NCBI RefSeq assembly: GCF_002165375.2
Contig: NZ_CP032134.1
Span: 3,348,001-3,412,000, forward strand
DNA: 64,000 nt
Reading direction: 5' to 3'
From: Acinetobacter chinensis
Lineage (GTDB): Bacteria; Pseudomonadota; Gammaproteobacteria; Pseudomonadales; Moraxellaceae
Made by a program: the position numbers and the translations under genes. Under the pieces are notes generated by a model. The model did not search any database, was not told the origin of the DNA, and saw nothing but the letters and a program-made list of their open reading frames with translations. Below, in pieces: positions 50,501-60,880 of the stretch (the first letter of the stretch is position 1; each line of letters begins with the position of its first letter).

Positions 50501-51001
50501 TAAATCATGAGAGAAATCACGAAACTATTACATAAAGTTGACCAAAGTAGTCAGACTTGATTTTCAGATTATGAGCTAAATCACAAATTATGTAAAGTCC
50601 GATGAATTGAATGTATTTGTCTAATATCTCAAAATATTTAAAAAACATTATACTTAATCACAGAATGACTATTATTTTGATCATTTTTAAAACAATCTAA
50701 TTATTTAGGTAAACCAGCAGGCCTAAATCAGAAATTTATGTCATTTTTTATTCAGATTTCATCAGGAATTAAACCACTAATAAATTGATATTTTCAATCA
50801 ATAAATACAAATCAATCTGTTTTATTTATGATTAATTTTCCTCATTTATCTGTCTTATTTTCCTGTCAGATTATTTCGGTCAGCTTATTCACTTGTTCTA
50901 AAAACAGTTTTTAGGTTGACAAAGTAAAGCTTAATTGTGCTTTTTTTAACCGTTACTATATTTAGAATAATTGCTCAATAAAATAATGTTCTTTTAGTTC
51001 A
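50501..51001. other. AT-rich leader region upstream of omp33
   Basis: About 500 bases of AT-rich DNA without a coding frame. It may hold regulatory sites for the abundant porin. The TTGACA at about 50917 lacks a matching -10 box. Confidence 0.4.
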
Positions 51002-51029
51002 TTGACTTAATAAAATGTTACAATACAAT
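51002..51029 (+). promoter_or_regulatory. Promoter of omp33
   Basis: TTGACT (51002-51007), 16-bp spacer, TACAAT (51024-51029); start expected near 51036, giving a leader of about 35 bases before the ATG at 51071. Confidence 0.65.
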
Positions 51030-51070
51030 GCACAATGTTTAATCCATTTTTAACAAAACTGGTAACTATT

Positions 51071-51970
51071 ATGAAAAAACTCGGTTTAGCCACTGCTTTA
51101 TTATTAGCCATGACCGGTGCTCAAGCATATCAATTTGAAGTACAAGGTCAGTCTGAATATATTGACAACACAGTAAATGACAAAAACTTTACTGGTGCTG
51201 TTCAAGGGACTTACTACTTCAAAAATGTTGATTCTTCAAAAGGTCCACTGGCTGAAGCAGCGTTCTTAAACCAGGCTTCAAATGCATCCCTGGCTTATAA
51301 CTATGGTGATTACGACGTTAAAGCTGATGCTGACAAAAACTTCGTATCTCACACAATCGGTGCAAAAGCTGAAGCTTATGTTCCTACTAAAGTTGTTCCT
51401 GTTTACGCAAGCGTTAACTACAACCACACAATCACTGACGGTAAAGACGGTCAGAAAGATGATGATGGCGACCGTTATGCACTTGAGTTCGGTGCGGTAG
51501 TTGCGCCTAACTTCCTTGTAGCTGTTGGTTATACAAGTGTTGCTGACCAGACTTCTTATGATGCTTTCAACATCATGAACAACGGTGTTGCTAAAGCTGC
51601 GCTTGAGTCTGCTGCAATCAACCAGGATCAGGATGCGATCACTGCACGTGCTAAATACGTAGGTGCTATTGATGGTACTAACATGGCTGTAGGTTTTGAA
51701 TCTGGTATCGTTTACGGTGAAGATACTGCTTACAACCTGAAAACAGATCTTTATTTGACTCCTGCTTTAAGCGTTGGTGCTTCTTACGCTGAATCAAGCT
51801 ATGCTGGTTCTCCAGACAAAGCATGGGCTGCAAACGTAAACTACTTCATCACTCCTGCTGTTGCAGTTGGTGCAAGCTACGTAAATGCAAACTACGAAGC
51901 TGATAAAACAGCTCGTACAACAGTTCGTGACACTCAGACTGTTGGCTTAAATGCTAAATTCCGCTTCTAA
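51071..51970 (+). CDS. Omp33-36 type porin
   Basis: 299 residues from the ATG at 51071; an ATG at 51035 lies at the expected transcription start and is rejected. Signal peptide MKKLGLATALLLAMTGAQA, then YQFEVQGQSEYIDNTVNDKNFTG, closely resembling the A. baumannii 33-36 kDa outer-membrane protein. Alternating beta strands and a terminal Phe (LNAKFRF) indicate a barrel. It conducts water and small solutes; its loss is tied to reduced carbapenem entry in A. baumannii. Codon use is strongly biased, as for a highly expressed protein. Confidence 0.9.
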   Translation: MKKLGLATALLLAMTGAQAYQFEVQGQSEYIDNTVNDKNFTGAVQGTYYFKNVDSSKGPLAEAAFLNQASNASLAYNYGDYDVKADADKNFVSHTIGAKAEAYVPTKVVPVYASVNYNHTITDGKDGQKDDDGDRYALEFGAVVAPNFLVAVGYTSVADQTSYDAFNIMNNGVAKAALESAAINQDQDAITARAKYVGAIDGTNMAVGFESGIVYGEDTAYNLKTDLYLTPALSVGASYAESSYAGSPDKAWAANVNYFITPAVAVGASYVNANYEADKTARTTVRDTQTVGLNAKFRF

Positions 51971-51993
51971 GTTATTTTAGAAACTGAATCAGA

Positions 51994-52020
51994 AAAGGAC
52001 GCTTATGCGTCCTTTTTTTG
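51994..52020. terminator. Terminator after omp33
   Basis: Stem AAGGACGC / GCGTCCTT with TTAT loop, followed by seven T. Confidence 0.92.
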
Positions 52021-52026
52021 TCTTCG

Positions 52027-54003
52027 TTATTTCAGCTGTTCCGGTGTCCGAACCAGATTCAGGAAATGCAGATGACGCTCATACTGATCAATAATATCCT
52101 GTAACAGATCTTCCTGTGTCCAGCCCATGACATCGTAGTTCTGCCCACCTTCCCTCAAAAAAACTTCTGCCTGATAATATTCAGCATCCATACCGTCATT
52201 GACCATAAACTCTGGTGGTGTCGTTTCACGTGAAACAACCTGGTAAATGAAATTGATTTCATTCAGATGATCCACCCTGAGCTGGAGTCCTGCCTCGACC
52301 TCTGAAATACTGACATCCAGTTTACGCTGCTGGAACTCATGCTGAATACTGAGAAAAGCCTGATGTACCGACTGAGCAATAAACTGTTTCACCTCGTCCT
52401 GCGTATGTGGATAATGCATGATCAGTCCTAGACGCTGCTGCCAGCTACGGGGATTCTGAATCGCACGGGGGGTAATGCGGGCAAGCTGTAAGGCTTCCAT
52501 TTTAGTGGCATCCAGCCGTAATGCTTTCAGCAGTCCCCAACAGATCAACAGCATAATAAAAGTAAACGGTAATGCACTCATCATGGTTGCAGACTGGAGT
52601 GCCCCCAGTCCTCCCACGAGCAACAGTACAACTGCAAGTACCGCCATGAGCACAACCCAGAACAGGCGCTGCCATGCAGGAGAATCTTCAGTTTTTGCAG
52701 TCAGAATATCGGTCACCAGTGCCCCTGAATCTGCCGATGTCACAAAAAACAGCATGACCAGTATGGTTGCAACTGAACTCATCACGCCTGAAAATGGCAA
52801 AGTATGCAGAAATTCAAATAAAGCAACGGATGAGTCTTTCTGCACAGCCAGCATGAGACCCGTGTTTGCCTCCTGTAAAATACTGTACAGTGCAGAGTTC
52901 CCCATAAAGCCCATCCAGATCAGGGTAAAACCTGTCGGAATCAGCAGTACGCCGGAAATGAACTCTCTGATGCTCCGTCCACGGGATACACGGGCAATAA
53001 ACATTCCTACAAATGGCGACCATGAAATCCACCATGCCCAGTACATGATGGTCCAGCCCCCTATCCAGCCATCTGACTGATAGGCATAAAGGTTAAATGT
53101 CATGCTGAACAGGCTGGAAATGTACTGACCGACATTCTGAACCGTTGTCTGCAGCAGATAAATCGTTGAACCTGCAAAAAACACAAACAACAGCAACAGT
53201 AGTGCAAGCCCCAGATTCAGTTCTGAAAGCCGTTTAATCCCTTTATCCAGTCCAAGAAATACGGACAGAGATGCCATGGCACTGACCACAACAATCAGAA
53301 TGACCTGTGTCACAGCCGACTGCTCTACACCAAACAGATAGTTCAGACCGGAATTGATCTGTGTCACACCAAAACCCAGTGTGGTCGCAACACCGAAAAC
53401 TGTTCCGATAGTGGCAAAAGTATCGACCGCATCCCCTGCGGGTCCATAGATTTTTTTACCAATGATCGGATAGAGTGCCGAACGTACTTTTAAAGGTAAA
53501 TTATGCCGATACGCAAAATAAGCCAGGGATAATCCTACGACAGTATAGATAGCCCAGGCATGTAATCCCCAGTGAAAAAAAGTGATACGCATAGCCTGCT
53601 GGGCAGCCTGAATAGTCTGTGCCTCACCAGCAGGAGGAGAAACATAGTGCATGACCGGTTCAGCCACACCAAAGAACATCAGACCAATCCCCATACCTGC
53701 GGTAAACAGCATGGCAAACCATGATGAATTGCTGTAACTGGGCTCGCTGTGTTCAGGACCGAGCTTGATTTTACCCATGTCTGAGCATGCAATATAAATC
53801 AGCAGAATCAGAAAAATGGCAACGGAGAGTACATAAAACCAACTGAAGGAATCTGTAATCCACTGGTTCATCTGCCTGGTCACCAGGTCAAATGCATTGG
53901 GAGCAAGTAACACAACTGCCAGAAATGCGGCAATTGTCAGAACAGTACTGAAAAATACGTTCGGGTTAATATTGGAAAACCATGTTGATTTTCTGGAAGG
54001 CAT
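52027..54003 (-). CDS. betT: BCCT-family choline/betaine transporter, BetT type
   Basis: 658 residues from the ATG at 54003 (GGAGGAG directly upstream; a longer frame lacks this). Twelve membrane segments with GMGIGLMFFGVAEP and the Trp-rich box WTIMYWAWWISWSPFVGMFIARVSRGRSIREF. A cytoplasmic C-terminal domain of about 140 residues ends in DIIDQYERHLHFLNL, matching the tail of E. coli BetT, which has 677 residues. It imports choline or betaine for osmoprotection. No bet biosynthesis genes are adjacent here. It converges on omp33. Confidence 0.85.
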   Translation of the reverse strand: MPSRKSTWFSNINPNVFFSTVLTIAAFLAVVLLAPNAFDLVTRQMNQWITDSFSWFYVLSVAIFLILLIYIACSDMGKIKLGPEHSEPSYSNSSWFAMLFTAGMGIGLMFFGVAEPVMHYVSPPAGEAQTIQAAQQAMRITFFHWGLHAWAIYTVVGLSLAYFAYRHNLPLKVRSALYPIIGKKIYGPAGDAVDTFATIGTVFGVATTLGFGVTQINSGLNYLFGVEQSAVTQVILIVVVSAMASLSVFLGLDKGIKRLSELNLGLALLLLLFVFFAGSTIYLLQTTVQNVGQYISSLFSMTFNLYAYQSDGWIGGWTIMYWAWWISWSPFVGMFIARVSRGRSIREFISGVLLIPTGFTLIWMGFMGNSALYSILQEANTGLMLAVQKDSSVALFEFLHTLPFSGVMSSVATILVMLFFVTSADSGALVTDILTAKTEDSPAWQRLFWVVLMAVLAVVLLLVGGLGALQSATMMSALPFTFIMLLICWGLLKALRLDATKMEALQLARITPRAIQNPRSWQQRLGLIMHYPHTQDEVKQFIAQSVHQAFLSIQHEFQQRKLDVSISEVEAGLQLRVDHLNEINFIYQVVSRETTPPEFMVNDGMDAEYYQAEVFLREGGQNYDVMGWTQEDLLQDIIDQYERHLHFLNLVRTPEQLK

Positions 54004-54194
54004 AACTCCTCCAATTTTATTTTTTGAAAAGAATGACAGACCATGCAGGTCAGAGAAGATGTTCAGCAAAGTAAACAAAAAGCGGGTTCAGTGAAAATGA
54101 ATTAAACCCAGACTCAGGATAAATCAGGATGGCGCAGACTGCAGTTTCATTCCTGTAACATTATTATCTTAGTGATTCTGCAGCATAGAAGTGC

Positions 54195-54899
54195 TCAGTC
54201 ACGTGAACGCTCATCCGGCTTAGGGCGTTCAGGCAGATGTGCAATGTACTGCAGGGCAATCAGGCGCGAAACAATCAGTGCCAGATACATCACACCAGTG
54301 AACATCTGAAGCATGGCAAGAACCCGTGCCAGAGGGCTCATCGGTATCAGATCTGACAGACCCGTCGCCGACTGCAGGCTGAAGCTCAGAAACAGTAAAT
54401 CCAGCCAGGACTGTAAACCTGAAACATTCGGATTCTGAAAACTGCCAGGTATCAGCAGCTGGCAGATGCTGTACAGAAATGCAAATCCCCAGGCGAGTAA
54501 AGTAAAGACTGCACCCGCTGCAAACAGCTCATCACGGGTCAGATAACGATCCGCAAACATATAACGCAGCAAGCCATAGGCAGCCACGAAGTAAGCCGCC
54601 GCTTCAAAGACGTGTGCCACTACCTGAACCGTAATATTTTTCACACCAAACAGGATGGGGATGGAAAAGATCACCGCCCCACCGACAAAACTGAGCCCCA
54701 GGAAAGTAAATACAGGGGTCTGACGAATGACTTTCGCAATCAGCAGCAGCACCAGTACACCAAGTGCCCAGGTCAGTGCTCTGAATGAAAGACTGTCATA
54801 CGTCAGTAATGATAAAAATAAAAGCAGAATCTGTATAAGCAACAGCCATGCTGATGGTAAACCGCGGAATACCCGCCAGAAATCTACAAAAGCCTGCAT
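54195..54899 (-). CDS. Ion_trans_2-type channel protein with an atypical filter
   Basis: 234 residues with about six membrane segments. The last two flank the pore loop FSLQSATGLSDLIPMSPLARVLAMLQMFTGVMYLALIVSRLI, the layout of two-TM potassium channels. The filter reads SATGLSDLIP instead of TVGYGD, so potassium selectivity is doubtful. The acidic/basic C-terminal tail is short. No partner gene; it lies between betT and actP. Possibly a stress-related channel. Confidence 0.78.
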   Translation of the reverse strand: MQAFVDFWRVFRGLPSAWLLLIQILLLFLSLLTYDSLSFRALTWALGVLVLLLIAKVIRQTPVFTFLGLSFVGGAVIFSIPILFGVKNITVQVVAHVFEAAAYFVAAYGLLRYMFADRYLTRDELFAAGAVFTLLAWGFAFLYSICQLLIPGSFQNPNVSGLQSWLDLLFLSFSLQSATGLSDLIPMSPLARVLAMLQMFTGVMYLALIVSRLIALQYIAHLPERPKPDERSRD

Positions 54900-55023
54900 G
54901 TTATTGTCCTGAGGGCTGATTGTTATTTTACTTGCTGAAAATTAACACAATTGAAGTGTTATTCTTTAATGATTTTGTATATCTGCCGAATTTTTATATA
55001 CGTTTAACACGGTGGTTCATCCA

Positions 55024-55052
55024 TAAAAAAAGCCCCGAATGGGGCTTTTTTT
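55024..55052 (-). terminator. Terminator after actP
   Basis: Stem AAAGCCCC / GGGGCTTT with GAAT loop and T-runs on both strands. Confidence 0.93.
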
Positions 55053-55063
55053 ATCGGGCGGGA

Positions 55064-56779
55064 TCAGTGATCTGATGCGCCAGAGATACCGATACCAGTC
55101 TGTGAACGTACAAACTGTGCATCAAACGCTTTGCGTTCTGCTTCTGCACGAGCAGAGCTGTCAGTTACAGAGAACAACCAGCAGCAGAAGAATGCAAGTG
55201 GCATAGCGAAGATAGCTGGACCATTGTATGGGTTGATTGGTGTTTCAGCAATTTTGAATGTATCCACCCATACTGCTTTAGACAGAATGATCAATGTTAC
55301 AGCTGTTACCAGACCAACCACACCACCAATTACAGCACCACGTGTTGTTAAGCCTTTCCAGAACATAGACAGAACAAGTACTGGGAAGTTTGCACAAGCT
55401 GCTACAGAGAATGCTAAACCAACCATGAACGCAACGTTCTGTTTCTCGAAAATGATACCCAGGATCATTGCAAAGATCGCAAGACCAAGAGTCGCAATTT
55501 TAGACATGCGCAGTTCAGATTCAGGAGTCGTCTGACCTTTCTTGAATACGTTTGCATACAGGTCATGAGAGATTGCTGAAGCACCAGACAGTGTCAGACC
55601 CGCTACAACCGCAAGGATTGTTGCAAATGCTACTGCTGAAATGAAGCCCATGAACAGGTCGCCGCCCACTGCATCAGACAGGTGAACCGCAGCCATGTTG
55701 TTACCACCAACAAGCTCAAGCTTGCCAGTTACCGCCATTTTTGCAACATCAATGAACTGTGGGTTGTTTGAAACAAACAGGATCGCACCGAAACCAATGA
55801 TGAAAGTAAGAAGATAGAAGTAACCAATGAAACCAGTTGCAACCACTACAGATTTACGAGCTTCTTTTGCATCTTTTACAGTGAAGAAACGCATCAGGAT
55901 GTGTGGAAGACCCGCTGTACCGAACATCAATGCAAGACCTAAAGAAATCGCATCAATCGGGTTGGACGCAAGGCTGCCAGGACCCATGATCTTGGTTGCA
56001 TCAGACAGGCTGATGTCATGTACCTGACTATAAATCGCAATTGACTGTTCAAACATGTTAGTGAAGCTGAAACCTACAGCCTTCATTACCATGAACGCCA
56101 TGAACGTTGCACCGGACAGCAGCATAACTGCTTTAATGATCTGTACCCATGTTGTCGCCAGCATACCACCGAAGATTACATAAGCCATCATCAGTAAGCC
56201 AACGATCACAACTGCGATGTTATAGTTCAGACCGAACAGTAATTTGATTAACTGACCTGCACCTACCATCTGAGCGATCAGATAGAATGCTACAACAACC
56301 AGCGAGCTTACAGCTGCCAGTGTACGGACAGGTTTTTCAGCCAGACGGAATGAAACCACGTCAGACAGGTTATATTTACCTAAGTTACGAAGACGTTCAG
56401 CAACCAGGAACAGTACGATTGGCCAGCCAACCATGAAGCCCAGAGAGTACAGCAGACCATCAAAGCCTGAACTGAACACCATTGCGGAAATACCCAGGAA
56501 AGATGCTGCTGACATATAGTCACCGGCAATTGCCAGACCGTTCTGGAAACCAGAAATACCACCACCTGCGGTATAGAAATCCTGTGTGCTGGTCGTCTGT
56601 CTTGCTGCCCATTTAGTAATGAACAGGGTCAGACCCACGAAAATAGCAAACATGATGATTGCATGCCAGTTGGTTGACTGCTGTTCAGCAGCACCCAGGT
56701 CTGGACCTGCCATTGCCATGCCTGACATCAGCAGCGTCGAAGCAGCAAGTGCTTTCGATTTAATAGAATTCCATTTCAT
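55064..56779 (-). CDS. actP: ActP, cation/acetate symporter
   Basis: 571 residues from the ATG at 56779, four bases after the yjcH stop. Signal-like start MKWNSIKSKALAASTLLMSGMAMA, then about 13 membrane segments of the sodium:solute symporter family: TQDFYTAGGGISGFQNGLAIAGDYMSAASFLGISA, where the Na+ site lies, and SAVAFATILAVVAGLTLSGASAISHDLY. It takes up acetate and related short carboxylates. It forms an operon with yjcH and is divergent from crbS, its likely regulator. Confidence 0.95.
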   Translation of the reverse strand: MKWNSIKSKALAASTLLMSGMAMAGPDLGAAEQQSTNWHAIIMFAIFVGLTLFITKWAARQTTSTQDFYTAGGGISGFQNGLAIAGDYMSAASFLGISAMVFSSGFDGLLYSLGFMVGWPIVLFLVAERLRNLGKYNLSDVVSFRLAEKPVRTLAAVSSLVVVAFYLIAQMVGAGQLIKLLFGLNYNIAVVIVGLLMMAYVIFGGMLATTWVQIIKAVMLLSGATFMAFMVMKAVGFSFTNMFEQSIAIYSQVHDISLSDATKIMGPGSLASNPIDAISLGLALMFGTAGLPHILMRFFTVKDAKEARKSVVVATGFIGYFYLLTFIIGFGAILFVSNNPQFIDVAKMAVTGKLELVGGNNMAAVHLSDAVGGDLFMGFISAVAFATILAVVAGLTLSGASAISHDLYANVFKKGQTTPESELRMSKIATLGLAIFAMILGIIFEKQNVAFMVGLAFSVAACANFPVLVLSMFWKGLTTRGAVIGGVVGLVTAVTLIILSKAVWVDTFKIAETPINPYNGPAIFAMPLAFFCCWLFSVTDSSARAEAERKAFDAQFVRSQTGIGISGASDH

Positions 56780-56783
56780 AAAA

Positions 56784-57113
56784 TTACTGTCCTTTATTCT
56801 GAGCAATAGCTTCCACTTCTTTCATTGCCTCTTCATTCAAGGCATCCAGCTTGTTGTTCGCGATATACGAATACACGCCACAGAGTATGAAAGAAAGAAC
56901 AATAATGCCCAGACCGAGCGGCATACCCCACGTGGTGACGCCACCACTTACCGAACTCATTAAAAACTCTTTGTTATAGCCAACTAAAAGCATGAAGCCA
57001 ACATAGACAATCAGCATAATTGCTGTCAGTGTCCAGCTTAATCGACTTTTTCTGCTGACCATTTCCTTAAATTTTGGATTCTGTAGAATACGATCTACGT
57101 GTACTTCATCCAT
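56784..57113 (-). CDS. yjcH: YjcH, DUF485 membrane protein of the acetate permease operon
   Basis: 109 residues from the ATG at 57113 (AGGAG upstream). Start MDEVHVDRILQNPKFKEMVSRKSRLSWTLTAIMLIVYVGFMLLVGYNKEFL is the DUF485 signature, with two membrane segments. Found upstream of actP in many gammaproteobacteria (acs-yjcH-actP), though acs is not in this window. Probably supports acetate uptake. Confidence 0.93.
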   Translation of the reverse strand: MDEVHVDRILQNPKFKEMVSRKSRLSWTLTAIMLIVYVGFMLLVGYNKEFLMSSVSGGVTTWGMPLGLGIIVLSFILCGVYSYIANNKLDALNEEAMKEVEAIAQNKGQ

Positions 57114-57298
57114 AACAATGCTCCTGTACGCACCCAGCCGTGGGCACAAATTTTTAATTCGAATTATTTCGCACCTAAAAGTAACAATCTTAGGGGGTTC
57201 TTGTAATTTAGACTTTGGTCGTTAAATTTTGAGCAATTCAGGCTGATGAAGTTCATCATGAGGTATCATAGCCCCATGGTTGTGGAACTTCAGACACT
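57114..57298. promoter_or_regulatory. Divergent promoter region yjcH-actP / crbS
   Basis: 185 bases shared by the acetate-uptake operon and its putative sensor kinase. The presumed target of CrbR; I cannot place a binding site. Confidence 0.5.
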
Positions 57299-60200
57299 AT
57301 GAACAGCTGGCTCATCATGGGGGTACTTGCCCTCTATATCGCATTACTTTTTATCTGTGCTTTTTTTGGTGAAAAGCACGCAAGCCGACTCAGCACCCGT
57401 GGTCGTATGCTGCTGTTCAGTCTGACCCTGGGGGTCTACTGTTCATCCTGGACTTTTTATGGTGCAACAGGCGCTGCGGTCCGTGAGGGAATTATTTTCC
57501 TGCCCATCTACCTGGGGCCCTTGCTGTTTGTCGCTTTAGGTTATGACATCTGGCGACGGCTTGGACGTGTCCGTCAGCACCATGCAATTTCCTCCATTGC
57601 CGATTTTGTTGCAGCGCGCTACGGAAAAAGTGGTCCACTGGCATCCCTGGTGACCATTCTTGCTGTTATTGCCATTATTCCTTATCTGGCTTTACAGCTG
57701 CGTGCCATTGCACTCAGTGCAGCCGTCATCCTGGATCAGAACACCAATATTGCCCAGACCACCAATGGCGTGCTTCTGTTGACAGCTGTACTGGCAATTC
57801 TGGCCATGATGTTTGGAACACGGCAGATTGCAAACACTGAACAGCACGGCGGTCTGATGCTGGCTGTTGCTTTTGAGTCTTTTGTAAAACTCTTTGCACT
57901 GCTCTGTGTTGCACTGTTCTTTATGTTTGATGCACCTGAAAATATTCACCAGATTTCATCCGATGTTGCCCATACATTCAAAGAAGTTCAGTTGCTGGGC
58001 GTGCCTGAAACGTTCTGGATACAGACACTGCTTGCAGCACTGGCAATTATCTGTCTGCCACGCCAGTTTCACGTTGCTGTCGTTGAACTGCGCGATGAAA
58101 AACATATCCGTGGTGCCCGCAGATGGTTTGCCGTTTATCTGATTCTGACCACGCTTGCCATTATTCCAATTGCCAGCTGGGCACTGCATGCTGCACCCGA
58201 ATACCTGGCGATTCCCGATGTTGCCGTGCTGTCCTTACCCGTCAGCTATGGTCAGGACTGGTTAACCCTGCTGGCGTTTCTGGGTGGATTCTCCGCTTCC
58301 ACAGGCATGTTGCTGGTGTCTTCAGTCGCACTGTCCATCATGCTCAGTAATGACCTGATCATGCCTGCATTGTGGAAAATCGGTGTGCTGTCACGCCATG
58401 ACAAACGACTCCCACTGGTACTGAAGTTCACCCGTCGGGTCTGTATTCTTGCCGTCATGCTGCTGGGCTTTCTGTTTTTCCATTTCTTTAATGATATCGA
58501 CAAACTGTCTGTTTTTGGCTTGCTGGCATTCAGTGCGGTTGCTCAGTTTTCACCTGCCCTGATCGGAGGGCTGTACTGGCGCGGGGGCAGTAAACAGGGT
58601 GTATATGCCGGGCTGATTGTGGGTTTTGTCATGTGGGCTTATACCCTGCTCCTGCCGACCATTCTGCAGAGTCTGCCCGCTCAGTTCGTTGACTTCAGTT
58701 CACATTTCCTGAATCTGGGGCCATTTGGTCTGAACTGGTTACGTCCTGAAGCTCTGTTTGGATTTGAATCCTTTGCACCACTGACACATGGTGTGATCTG
58801 GTCACTCGGTCTGAATATTATTTTATATATCTGGATTTCCAGAATCTTCCGTCCTGGGATTGCAGAACAGATTCAGGCTGAAAGTTTCTTCTATTATGAA
58901 ACCAAACCCCTGCCTGCACAGAACACCAGCACAGAGATCAACTATTTACACCATGATGTTGCCAAACTCAAAGTCGGGGATCTGATTGCACTTGCCAAAC
59001 GGATTACCGGTGAGGGACCAACCACTCATGCATTCCGTCAGTTCTGTACCCTGAACAATGTCGTACTGAATGAAAACAGCAGTGCCAACGGCATGTGGTG
59101 GCGTTTTACCGAACAGTACCTGGCAGGCACCATTGGTGCAGCATCTGCACGGACACTGCTGACCACTGCTATGGTCAACAACGGACTTGCTCTGGGACAG
59201 GTTGCCAATATCCTCGATCAGGCATCACAATGGCAGCGCTTCAACCAGAATCTGATCATGACCATGATTGACCACATGACTCAGGGGGTCAGTGTGGTGG
59301 ATGAAAATATGTGCCTGGTCGCATGGAACAACCAGTATTTAAAACTGTTCGATTATCCTAAAGACCTTGTGTATGTCGGCTGCCCGATTTCAGATCTGAT
59401 CCGATATAACGCAGAACGTGGCGAATGTGGTCCAGGCTCTGTCGAAGAACATGTCCGGAAGCGTATGCACTGGATGAAAGTCGGCAGTGCGCATGAGTTC
59501 GAGCGGATCCGTAAGGATGGTCGTGTCATTCAGATGAGGGGTAACCCAATTGAAGGCGGTGGTTTTGTAACCACATTTGCCGACATTACCGCTTTCCGTG
59601 AAAATGAAGCCGTACTTGAAGCCCGGGTTTCTGACCGTACCCAGCAGCTGGCAAATGCACTGGCTGAACAGCAGCTGGCACGTGAACAGGCTGATAAAGC
59701 CAACATGTCCAAAAGCCGGTTTATTGCCGCAGCCAGTCACGATTTATTACAGCCGATGCATGCAGCCCGCCTGTTCAGTACCGCACTGGAACAGAGTATT
59801 CAGTCCGATGAAGATCGAAAAACACTGCAACAGCTGGACCGTGCCCTGCATGGTGCAGAAAGTATGCTCTCTGCCCTGCTTGATATTGCCCGTCTTGAAG
59901 GTGGCACCATTCAGCCTAAACGTCAGGCTTATCCATTACACGACCTGTTGAGTGACCTGGAACTGCAGTTCAAGTCCATTGCTGCTCAACGCTCCATTCA
60001 GCTGAAAGTTCATGATGCTCAGTTCTGGATTGATACAGATCCTCAGTGGATCCGCCGGATTATTCAGAATTTTGTCAGCAATGCCCTGCGTTATACCGCA
60101 CGGGGTCGGGTTGTGGTTGGCGTTCTGCGCTCCACTGCACGTCCAGGACATATCAGGATCGGGGTCTGGGACACAGGTCCAGGTATTGCCGAAGAACAGC

Positions 60201-60790
60201 GGATCAAGCTGTTTCAGGAATTTGAACGCTGTGGACATACCTCTCCATGGGGCGAACAGGGGCTTGGACTTGGACTTGCCATTGTACAGCGCATGACCAG
60301 CCTGCTGGATTATCCGGTTCATGTCTACTCTGAACTGGGCAAAGGTTCATGCTTTATGATCGAAGTGCCTGTGGTTGCTGCTCCAAAAGTAGTGTCCACA
60401 CCTGTACAGGCGATCCCGCTGAAAACCCGTGCCTACAAAGTACTGTGCCTGGACAATGACGAAACTATTCTTGAAGGCATGAGTACCCTGCTCAGTAAAT
60501 GGGGTTATCAGGTGTTTAAAGCCACAGAACCTGAACAGGCAATAAAACTGATTCAGCAGGAAAATATACAGGTCTGGCTGGTCGATCAGCACCTGAATCA
60601 CGATAAAATTGGACTGGATTTTATTCTGGACAACCGTCAGGACAATGTCCCTGTTGCACTGATTACCGCAGATTCAGATCCAGAACTGCCACAGCGTCTG
60701 AAAGAGCTGAATATCGTACTGCTGAAAAAACCGCTGAAACCGGCTTCATTACGTTCATGGCTTTCAGGTCTGAAAATATCAGAAAACTGA
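57299..60790 (+). CDS. crbS: CrbS/MxtR-type hybrid sensor kinase with N-terminal transporter domain
   Basis: 1163 residues. An N-terminal sodium:solute symporter-like domain (about 1-520, 12-13 membrane segments) is followed by a PAS-like region (about 640-755, MTQGVSVVDENMCLVAWNNQYLKLFDYP), a coiled helix, HisKA with H814 in AAASHDLLQPMHAARLF, HATPase (NFVSNALRYT, DTGPGI, GLGLGLAIVQR), and a receiver domain with D1096 in VWLVDQHL. This order is that of CrbS of the acetate switch and MxtR of Pseudomonas. The partner regulator crbR lies 1.2 kb downstream. It probably activates acetate-use genes, including the divergent actP. Confidence 0.9.
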   Translation: MNSWLIMGVLALYIALLFICAFFGEKHASRLSTRGRMLLFSLTLGVYCSSWTFYGATGAAVREGIIFLPIYLGPLLFVALGYDIWRRLGRVRQHHAISSIADFVAARYGKSGPLASLVTILAVIAIIPYLALQLRAIALSAAVILDQNTNIAQTTNGVLLLTAVLAILAMMFGTRQIANTEQHGGLMLAVAFESFVKLFALLCVALFFMFDAPENIHQISSDVAHTFKEVQLLGVPETFWIQTLLAALAIICLPRQFHVAVVELRDEKHIRGARRWFAVYLILTTLAIIPIASWALHAAPEYLAIPDVAVLSLPVSYGQDWLTLLAFLGGFSASTGMLLVSSVALSIMLSNDLIMPALWKIGVLSRHDKRLPLVLKFTRRVCILAVMLLGFLFFHFFNDIDKLSVFGLLAFSAVAQFSPALIGGLYWRGGSKQGVYAGLIVGFVMWAYTLLLPTILQSLPAQFVDFSSHFLNLGPFGLNWLRPEALFGFESFAPLTHGVIWSLGLNIILYIWISRIFRPGIAEQIQAESFFYYETKPLPAQNTSTEINYLHHDVAKLKVGDLIALAKRITGEGPTTHAFRQFCTLNNVVLNENSSANGMWWRFTEQYLAGTIGAASARTLLTTAMVNNGLALGQVANILDQASQWQRFNQNLIMTMIDHMTQGVSVVDENMCLVAWNNQYLKLFDYPKDLVYVGCPISDLIRYNAERGECGPGSVEEHVRKRMHWMKVGSAHEFERIRKDGRVIQMRGNPIEGGGFVTTFADITAFRENEAVLEARVSDRTQQLANALAEQQLAREQADKANMSKSRFIAAASHDLLQPMHAARLFSTALEQSIQSDEDRKTLQQLDRALHGAESMLSALLDIARLEGGTIQPKRQAYPLHDLLSDLELQFKSIAAQRSIQLKVHDAQFWIDTDPQWIRRIIQNFVSNALRYTARGRVVVGVLRSTARPGHIRIGVWDTGPGIAEEQRIKLFQEFERCGHTSPWGEQGLGLGLAIVQRMTSLLDYPVHVYSELGKGSCFMIEVPVVAAPKVVSTPVQAIPLKTRAYKVLCLDNDETILEGMSTLLSKWGYQVFKATEPEQAIKLIQQENIQVWLVDQHLNHDKIGLDFILDNRQDNVPVALITADSDPELPQRLKELNIVLLKKPLKPASLRSWLSGLKISEN

Positions 60791-60803
60791 TCCTTCAGAT
60801 GCT

Positions 60804-60880
60804 GCCCGATGATTCAGCTGAATCGGGCTTTTGTCAGACAATCAAAGCCAGTTCTGCACAGGACTGGCTTTTTATTTTTC
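60804..60880 (+). terminator. Tandem terminators after crbS
   Basis: First hairpin GCCCGAT / ATCGGGC with T-run (60804-60832), second AGCCAGT / ACTGGCT with T-rich tail (60844-60880). Confidence 0.85.

Noticed and set aside
50917..50945. TTGACA before omp33 as a promoter
   Set aside because: No acceptable -10 box at 16-18 bp; the TTGACT/TACAAT pair at 51002-51029 fits better.
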